Source: Adenophora triphylla var. japonica (Eukaryota; Streptophyta; Magnoliopsida; Asterales; Campanulaceae). From it: DNA of 64,000 nucleotides. The stretch spans positions 122,676-186,675 of the forward strand of contig JAFEMH010004908.1 in assembly GCA_022495995.1 (NCBI GenBank). The letters are read 5' to 3'. Positions 56,501 through 64,000 of the stretch are shown here, one piece after another. Every line of letters starts with the position of its first letter. Positions within the stretch are counted from its first letter, which is position 1. Under the pieces are notes generated by a model. It ran no database searches. It worked only from the letters and a program-made list of their open reading frames with translations, and was not told the DNA's origin. The translations under genes and the position numbers were made by a program.

Positions 56501-57190
56501 TGAGGAAGTTCTTCAAACGTACTTAAAACACTCCATGAGGTTCAACCCGGCAAAGTGCACCTTCTAAGCGCCAAGCGCGGCAAGGTACTTGGGGTACATG
56601 GTTACGAAGAGGTATCGAAGCCGATCCCAGAAAATCAAGGCCATCATCGACATGAAGCCGCCTCCAACCCCGAGGTCAGTAAAGAGCTTCATGGGAAGAC
56701 TTCGCACATCGGTCGCTTCATCAACCGGTTGACATCTTCTCGCGAGCCCATGTTCAAACCGATGAAAAAGAATGCCGACATCAAATGGGACTCCGAGTGC
56801 CAAACAAATTTTCGAGAAAATCAAGACCTACTTGGTTAATCCCCACCCCGTGCCCGCCACATGAAGACAAGCCACTACTCCTATATCTCGACATGCAATG
56901 CACACGTCAATCGGAGCAATGCCGGCACAAGAACAAACAAAGATTCCAAGGTTGAGCATGCAATCTACTTCGTAAGCCGGAAGCTTCAAGGAAGTGAACT
57001 CGCCTACTCGTCGTAGAAAACTTGTACCGCCTCGTATGGGTAGTCGGGAAACCGAAACACTACATGCGGCCGCATTCTGCTCTCCCGGTCTCCAAAGTGG
57101 ACCCCGTCCGATATCTTTTGACAAGCCATCTCTCGTCGATGCGACTAGCCAAGTGGTGATTCTTCCCGGCCGAAGTTCGACATCAAGTAC
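56501..57190 (+). pseudogene. RT thumb and first RNase H of F
   Basis: Broken pieces: IDMKPPPTPRSVKSF (thumb), RFINRLTSSREPMFKPMKKN, WDSECQTNF, YFVSRKLQGSELAYS, WVVGKPKHYM. The RNase H acidic residues cannot all be placed. Confidence 0.78.
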
Positions 57191-57897
57191 ATGGTCGAAA
57201 ATCAACAAAGGGCGAGTAATGGCGCATCGGCTTGCCGACTTCCCGAGCAAAGTGAACCTAAGGGTCCCGATCCGCAATTTCCGGACGACGAGAATCTTTT
57301 TCACTTGACAGCGCAAACCGGCCGGCAACTCTTCTTCGATGGGGCAGCCAACAAGAAGGGGAATGGTATTGGAATGCTCCTTGTCGATCCCAAGGACGAG
57401 CATACTCCCATAGCCATCAAGGTGAATTTTGAAGCGACCAACAATGCGGAATACGAAGCTCGTGCGGCGGGTTTGGAAGCCGCCCTCGAGCGCAACATCT
57501 CGGAGCCGGATGTATATGGAGACTCGGCATTGATCATCAATCAAGTATCCAACAAATGGAAGACGGTAGATTCTCGCCTTCGAAGTACCACGCGTACATG
57601 GAGAGAACTCATTGCTCGCTCAAGGACATCTCTTTTCACTATTTGCCAAGAGACAGGAACCGCTTCGCGTACGCCCTGGCAACCTCGCCTCTTGTCGAAA
57701 TTCCCGAAGGGAAAGCAAGAAACCCCTCGTATAGTGCAGACGGGAAACACCCACCTATTGCTGTGAGATCGAAAAAGAAAAAGAAACGATCGACCGAACC
57801 CCGGTACAATCAAATTTACCAAGACCTCCAAAGCGGAGAAGCTTCCTTCACAAATGAAGATGGAAAATACAAAGAAGGGATCAAAGCCAAAACATGA
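57191..57897 (+). pseudogene. Second (archaeal-type) RNase H of F and linker
   Basis: RQLFFDGAANKKGNGIGMLL (first Asp), NNAEYEARAAGLEAAL (Glu; one Ala codon shorter than the homologue at 2696-2977) and VYGDSALIINQVSN (Asp). The linker GEASFTNEDGKYKEGIK follows. A second RNase H after the usual one is a Tat-lineage hallmark. Confidence 0.88.
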
Positions 57898-59060
57898 TGG
57901 CATTAAAACGCCCGGCATCCCACTTCGTCATTCTCGGGGGTATGTTGTACAAGAAGCGCCACCAAGGGCCACTCCTTCGGTGTGTAAACAAAGAAAAAGC
58001 CGAGCTAATGAACGAAGTTCACAACGGAACCCGCGGGTCCGCATACGAACGCCCCGAGCATTGACACGCATCATTCTCCGTATGGGATACTATTGATATC
58101 AATGGAAACAGTATCGCATCCAGCTTCGTCCGAAGCCGCGACAAATGTCAACGGTTCTCCAACCTCAATCACATCCCTCCTCATGAACTCTATTGCATGA
58201 CTACGCCATGGCTCGCCGCATGGGGAATCGACGTCATCGGCAAGATCACTCCTCCAGGGAGCAATGGTCACGAGTTCATTTTAGTCGCAGCCGACTACTT
58301 CACCAAATGGGTAGAAGCCGATCGTACAAGGTACCGAATTCTAAGAAGGTGGCCGAGTTCATCCGAGAGAACATCATGTGCCGATACGGAGTGCCCAACG
58401 AGATCATCTCCGACAATGGGACTCACTTCGAAGGAGATTGTGACCAACTACCGACCGAATTCGCAGTCACACGTCACAAGTCTTCTCCTTGCTGTACCAC
58501 AAACCAATGGTGCAAGAGAGGCAACCACTCTCGCCATGATAATCGGAAAGATGACCACTGCAGGTCGGGACCGGCCCGAAAAGCTACATCTAGCCCTCTC
58601 GGGGATACCGAACATCGGGCCGAACCGCCACTGTGGGAGACTCCGTTCGCACTTACCTACGGAATGGAAGCGATGTTACCCGTGGAATTGGAAATTCCAT
58701 CCCTCCGAGTCCTCTTGGAAAACGGGATCAATGAAGTCGAATGGCTACGAGCCGTCACAACGAACTTGCTCTACTCGACGAGCGCAGATTGAAAGCCATG
58801 GAACATACTCGAGCCTACCAGAGCGTAATGGCACGAGCATTCGACAAGAAAGTCAAGATCCGAGACATCGTAGAAGGCGACTTGGTGCTAAAGGAAAAGC
58901 CTCCTACGCGCACCAATCCCCTGAAAGTGGGAGCCTACCTCGGATAGGGACCATTCGTGGTACAAAGAATCTTCTCCGGAGGAGCCATGAAGCTAGCGTA
59001 CTTGGACGGAAACCCTTTCGTTAACCCCGTGAACGGAAGCAAGCTCCGCAGATACTTCGC
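57898..59060 (+). pseudogene. Integrase of F
   Basis: A degenerate zinc-binding region (HNGTRGSAYERPEH, IPPHELYC) is followed by the catalytic core: Asp in WGIDVIGKI, Asp in IISDNGTHFEGD (about 58405-58440), Glu in QTNGAREATT. Then FALTYGMEAMLPVELEIPSL and the C-terminal VKIRDIVEGDLVLKEK and KLRRYFA. The normal polyprotein end is near 59060. Frames 58193-58792, 58197-59024 and 58741-58947 carry the pieces. Confidence 0.88.
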
Positions 59061-59222
59061 TTTGAGGAAGAGCACGAGTCAACTCTCCTTCCCCATACAT
59101 CGCCCTCGCAAATTAAAGTGCTAAAAGAGTAATACCCAACCGGATACATTCCCGCTAATGATCCAGTAAAAATGTGGTCGCACTTCTTTGTCTTTGCTTT
59201 TCTCAAATTCACCTAAAAGTGT

Positions 59223-59279
59223 CGAACTACGGTGACCCGAGCCCCTTAGTCCAATTGTAAAAGGGGAACGTAGTGCGTA
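59223..59279 (+). repeat. Diverged CTACG...CGTAG element in F
   Basis: GAACTACG, a spacer of about 38 bp, then AACGTAG and GCGTACC: the same end pairing and sense orientation as the copies in B and G, though the spacer core is not kept. Lies just after pol in otherwise non-coding 59061-59650. Confidence 0.5.
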
Positions 59280-59650
59280 CCATCTTTGGTTCGGTCTAAA
59301 AAACAAAAATACAATAAGCATCAATTGCTTCAGTGTTTCGAAAAACTCTTTTCATTTAACCTACAAATTCATAACGGTTAAAACATTCTTTGATGAGTTC
59401 AAGCACGGCCAACTTGACTCGCTACACGCTAGCAAAACTACAATAAAACATTAATCAATTAATGTGTCTCGCAATGCACAATGGGTGGATACTGACAAAG
59501 AAGGTCAACCTAGTTTCCCGTATTAGGTCCTTCATCCTTCTTCCTTCCCTTTTCCCCGGCGAGTGTTCTTCACCTTCGCAGAAATATTCCGGTAGGCCTT
59601 CTACCCGGCTCGTGGACTCTTCCCGACGCCTTCCGTCAAGCCCGCGGCCG

Positions 59651-60988
59651 CTAACGCAGCCTCTTTTCTAGCTCGTTTCGAGCCGCCTCGCTTCGAGCCA
59701 TCATTGCATAGTGCTTGATTGGCCTCCCGACAAGATTTGCCACATAATCGCCCATGGCATCGCCCGCACGATTCCTGTGGTTAGCCCTCGCTTCGTCCTC
59801 TCTCAAGGTCGAGCTGCCTGTGTGATCGCACCCAACACTCACTCCGTCTCCACAAGATAGCCATCTCGTGCTCCCCCATACACTCTTTCGTACTCAGCCG
59901 TATATCAAGTCGATGCAATGCCCTCTCTCTCCGGTGAAAGAGAACCCCGGCAGAAAGTGACGTGTATTGCCACCACCGGTGATCGCAATAGCGTCGAAGG
60001 ATCTTCCATCCGCAGAGATCCCACCTCAAAGGTAGCAAGATAACTCGATCGGGCCAAGGGCATCTCGCTCCACTGCATCGCCGCAGTAACCAATGATGGA
60101 ATATAGAAAGACGTCTCGAGACAGCCCCGCACTCGACAATCAATGCACCCTCCCGAGCGGTCCTACAAGTCTCAGAATTCCAATGGGGAACCCACCATCG
60201 CAAGTGATGCGTGCAAAGTCTCGGCCATCCGTAGCTCCAGCCACTCGATTGCCCCCTATCACCAGAGGACGCCGCGAGAAAGACCAAGCGCCACAAGACA
60301 TTGGCACCTCGTGCATCATTCTGCAGCCTCTCCTCAACCACATGGTCCGCATAAGCGACTCCTCCCCACATGTATCGGGCGCCACGGCCGCCATCCGCCT
60401 ACGCCTAGAACGTTCTCGCCCAAGACTAATGGCACGATGTCTCCCCACTGCATCGCTCACCAGTCCAAGACACTTCAGATGGCGCACACCTGTAGACGTG
60501 AATGTGAACAAAGTAGCAACCGCGCACAGAGCAAACGCGCCCCACGAAAAGACGCTCCTCGCCCTCCGCAAATCTTTCTGCAGCCCCGAAATGTCAACGT
60601 AATCGTATCCTCAGACGCATCCCGTATGCTTCTCCAACCGAGATACCCAACAAAGACACTAGCTTTCTCAACAAAGGGCCATGCCACCAAAGATACGGAA
60701 GAACTAGCCGTTCCTGCCTCGTGTCCTCCTGCACGGCCCTAAATCTTCAAACGTAGGAGTGATTTCGTTGTACGAAAAGGCCGTACACATTCCTCCGTAC
60801 GTCCTGTAACCGAGACGCGGCTCTCAAAAGATCCCAACTGCATGAGCTCCTTCAAAGCCCAAACAGATTTAATCCCGTAATGCCTTCGAAAACCTTTTGT
60901 TTCGCCTCGTGTGGTTCCGTACCCACGATCGAAAGTTGTCCAAATATCGCTTCTTGCATCCGAGACGATAACTTGGGAAAGGGAGCCA
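59651..60988 (-). pseudogene. Degenerate antisense extra ORF in the 3' region of F
   Basis: Minus-strand pieces form one coherent protein-like series across frame changes. They are MAPFPKLSSRMQEAIFGQL (from 60988), YGIKSVWALKELMQL, FSYNEITPTFEDLG (about 60720), LRKLVSLLGISVGEAYGMRL, YVDISGLQKDLRRARS and VFSWGAFALCAVATLFTFT (60530-60590, hydrophobic). The tail is DAMGDYVANLVGRPIKHYAM and ARNELEKRLR, with a stop at 59651. About six frameshifts are needed. Extra ORFs, often antisense and between pol and the 3' LTR, are known in Tat elements and are of unknown function. The ITPTFEDL-to-LGI pattern weakly recalls plant mobile domain proteins, a guess only. Confidence 0.6.
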
Positions 60989-62205
60989 TGTCGAAAATGA
61001 AGAAAACCTTAAGAAAGGGAAAGGAATTCAGCCGTATGAACAAAGCAATGCGCAGCTTTTCTCACCAATTGCAAAGCCGAAACCGCAATTTAAAGAATCT
61101 GGAAATTCTTCTAGTCCGGCCGACTTCTCTCGCAGCTGACTTGGTCAACTCTGCAACAAAGCCTCTTAAAATTGGAAACATTTCCAAACCATGCCCTCGT
61201 TTCACTCCTATGAAATCTCGCGTGCTCGCCCTCGATTTCATTCAACCAATGTCAATATCCCTTCCGCCCGGCTCGTGCAACAAGGCAAATAATTAATAAT
61301 TAGTGCATACATGCTTAATTTTTGACCCGTTCAATTTTTTAATGCATTTCTCATTTTATTTATTTTTGATTAACCTATTTGCTTATTTGCCGAAAATAAT
61401 GTAAGGTGATCATAGAATAAATATGCGGCATGTTCCCGCCCCACGGCGCCTTTTTGCAAATACAGCTCAAATCAAAATTTGTTCTCGACAAATACATGCA
61501 TTTTGTCTAAACAAAGCAAGAAAGAAAGAAAGCAAGAAAAGGGGACTACTCGAGTCCCGCTCGTCATCCGTACACTCGACGTATCGCCCGCCGCCGCCGG
61601 ATCCGTCGCAAACAGAACTCGCCAAACTCCTCCAAATGGGAATAGGCAAAGGGCCTCCTGAGTACGCGAACTCGAGGACTCCTCTCGCGCCCGAGTGCGC
61701 AAGAAGGAGCTCCAAATCCAGCTGCTCCGCCCGCGAACCGGCCGAACCCCGTAAAGTCCTCCCCACCGCCGTGGGAGCAAAGGCGACCTCTCGCCTAGAC
61801 GGCCCCGATCACGGACAGTCCACGCTTCCTCCGGAACCGCACCGCATGAACCCACGAGCCTTCCTAGCGTAGCGACCACCCGTCCACCACCCTCATAGCG
61901 TCGTTGTACGTACGGCCGGACGCTTACTGCACCAAGAAAATTTTCTGCCACTTGGCCCTCAACTTTGGCAATTCCAACTTTACCACTTTCGCCCCCAAAA
62001 GTGTAAAATTTCCCGCTAGACATTTCTAACACCCCATCCCCCGAGGATAAATCAAAGCTAGTTTTCACTAACGCCGTCTCCCGACGTTAAATTCACCCAG
62101 CTTGACATTTGACATTCAAACGTTCAACCATGTCTCCGACATTCCAAGTTACTATTCCGTCTCCCGACGTTAAAATTCTAATAATGGTCTTCACCATTAA
62201 ACTCC
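60989..62205 (-). other. Region upstream of the antisense ORF; possible second antisense frame
   Basis: A 198-codon minus-strand frame (62068-61472) exists, but it is Arg/Gly/Ser-rich and lacks recognisable features. It may be promoter/5'-untranslated sequence of the antisense ORF, or chance in GC-rich DNA. 61290-61420 is AT-rich and could hold an antisense promoter. Confidence 0.3.
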
Positions 62206-64000
62206 TCAATCGCGACCTTCACGGTCCGATTTCAAATCCTCAATCGCGACCTTTCACGGCCCGATTTCAATCCTCAATCGCGACCTTTCACGGCCCGATT
62301 TCCAAGTCTCAATCGCGACCTTTCACGGTCCGATTCCAATCCTCACCGCGACTCACGGCCCGATTTCAATCTTAATCGCGACCTTTCCCAATCGCGACCT
62401 TTCACGGTCCGATTCCAATCTTCACCGCGACCTTTCACGGTCCGATTCCAATCCTAATCGCGACCTTTCACGGTCCGATTTCAATCCTTAATCGCGACCT
62501 TTCACGGTCCGATTCCACCCTCACCGCGACCTTTCACGGTCCGATTTCCAATCTCAATCGCGACCTTCACGGTCCGATTTCAATCTTCAACCGCGACCTT
62601 TCACGGTCCGATTTCAATCCTCACCGCGACCTTTCACGGTCCGATTCCAAATCCCTAATCGCGACCTTTCACGGTCCCGATTTCAATCCTCAATCGCGAC
62701 CTTTCACGGCCCGATTCCAATTTCAATCGCGACCTTTCACGGCCCGATTTTCAATCCTTAATCGCGACCTTTCACGGTCCGATTCCCTCAATCGCGACCT
62801 TTCACGGTCCGATTTCAATCGCCAACTTAATCGCGACCTTCACGGCCCGATTTCAATCCCCTAATCGCGACCTTTCACGGTCCGATTCCAAGTCTCAATC
62901 GCGACCTTTCACGGTCCGATTTCAATCCCCACCGCGACCTTTCACGGCTGATGCGCTTCCTACTTCATCAACTTTCATGTCTGATTTAATTTCAATCATA
63001 ATTTTTCACGGTCCGATTCCAATCTCTCAATCGCGACCTTTCACGGTCCGATTTCAATCCTCACCGCGACCTTTCACGGCCCGATTTCAATCCTCAATCG
63101 CGACCTTTCACGGTCCGACATTTCAAGTCTCAACTGCGACCTTTCACGGTCCGATTTCAATCTCTCAATCGCGACCTTTCACGGCCCGATTCACCCTCAT
63201 CGCGACCTTTCACGGTCCGGGATTTCAATCTTCAATCGCGACTCTTTCTACGGTCCGATTAATTTCACCTCCACCGCGACCTTTCATCTGGCCCGATTCT
63301 TAATGCTCTCGTCCAATCGCGACTTTCTACGGTCTCATTCTGATTCTCAACGCAATCCCATCGCGACCTTTTCTACGGTCTCGAGCTCCCACTTCTCAAT
63401 CGCGACCTTTTCTCACTTCGGGTCTCGACTTCCAAAGTCTCACCGCGACCTTTCACGGTCCGATTTCCAAGTCCCATCAAGACTCTTTCACGTCCCACAA
63501 ATCTAATCGCGACTCTTTCACGGTCCGATTCCTCAAAGTCCTATCATGGCGACCTTTTCACTTGGCCCGAGCCAAAGTCTCAACCGCGACCTTTCACGTG
63601 TCCGATTTCCAAGTCTCAATCAAGGGCGACCTTCACGGTCCCGAGCTTAATCCTGCCCCACCGCGACCTTTCACGGTCCGATTTCAAGTCTCAACCGCGA
63701 CCTTTCACGGTCCGATTCCTAAAGTCTCCATCGCGACCTTTCACGGTCCGATTTCAAGTCTTAATCAAGGACTTTCAGGTCCGAGCCTCCCAATCTCTTA
63801 ATCGCGACCTTTCACGGTCCGACTCACCCTCACCGCGATCTTTCACTGCCCGATTTCCTGCCCCAATCCACGACCTTTCACTCTGCCCGATTTACTCTCA
63901 CTGCGACCTTTTCACTTGGCCCGATTCTAATCTCCCACCGCGACCTTTCATGGTCCCATCTCAAAGCCAATCCCGACCTTCGCGGTCCGACTCTCCACTC
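62206..64000 (+). repeat. About 34-bp tandem array in the 3' region of F, running past the window
   Basis: Roughly 50 head-to-tail copies built on CGCGACCTTTCACGGTCCGA followed by a variable TTTCAATCCTCAAT-like spacer; unit length varies between about 30 and 37 bp. Each unit has a small dyad GACC-TTTCAC-GGTC. Units become more degenerate after 63250. The open frames seen here are by-products of a low stop content. Confidence 0.92.

Larger units (their letters stand above)
45027..64000 (+). mobile_element. Tat-lineage Ty3/gypsy element F, 5' LTR to 3' array, 3' LTR beyond the window
   Basis: At least 19 kb: LTR, tRNA-Arg primer site, leader, gag, protease, RT, RNase H, second RNase H, integrase, an antisense extra ORF region and a tandem array. 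This is the full layout expected of large Tat (Retand/Ogre-like) elements. The leader is homologous to A1/A2. Coding is GC-rich and shattered by small indels. No second copy of the LTR occurs before 64000. Confidence 0.88.

Noticed and set aside
62206..64000. Short direct repeats with spacers, CRISPR-like at first sight
   Set aside because: Spacers are degenerate forms of one another, unit length drifts, the setting is a plant retrotransposon and no cas gene is present. It is a tandem array.

Overview
The window is repeat-dense plant nuclear DNA, probably from a flowering plant with a large genome. The evidence is Ty3/gypsy elements of the Tat (Retand/Ogre-like) lineage with tRNA-Arg primer sites, a Ty1/copia element with an initiator-Met primer site, Stowaway MITEs and an endogenous plant pararetrovirus fragment. 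I found no host gene with exon-intron structure, no RNA gene and nothing prokaryotic. The species cannot be read from the sequence.

Layout, 1-31.6 kb, all on the minus strand except copia E. Element A1 (LTR 1128-2393 plus leader) sits in an older Tat polyprotein fragment I (2394-2986). Fragment I is also broken by the 3' LTR of family G (2987-4849), whose 3' region holds two tandem arrays (5395-6384). There G joins a truncated LTR of element D (6385-7281), a non-coding LARD-like element with its other LTR at 16530-18112. D is itself interrupted by an almost complete Ty1/copia element E (8251-15937, plus strand, target duplication GATTC). D lies in element A2, whose coding remnants are 18113-18468 and 26004-28093 and whose 5' LTR is 29272-30616. 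A2 is also split by gag-only element B (18469-25998, target duplication GTGGG, intact 515-codon gag, no pol). An older gag fragment follows at 30617-31524.

31.6-45 kb. Two Stowaway MITEs (32336-32621 and 33137-33430), AT-rich sequence, then a plus-strand Tat RT/RNase H fragment (about 35330-37372). This abuts a caulimovirid (endogenous pararetrovirus) fragment on the minus strand (37373-41528) with movement protein, coat/zinc-knuckle and protease regions, cut off before its reverse transcriptase. A copia LTR with adjoining non-coding internal sequence (42837-45026) follows.

45-64 kb. Element F, a plus-strand relative of A1/A2: 5' LTR 45027-47066, PBS, leader, a gag-pol with very many frameshifts (48213-59060), a degenerate antisense extra ORF (59651-60988), and a roughly 34-bp array (62206 to the window end). 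Its 3' LTR lies outside the window.

How parts relate: B, G and F each carry their own tandem array between the coding part and the 3' LTR. All three also carry a conserved CTACG...CGTAG inverted-repeat element near that region. B lacks pol and could only have moved with proteins from a pol-bearing relative. Only the B gag and the viral movement-protein frame are uninterrupted; every other coding region is broken.
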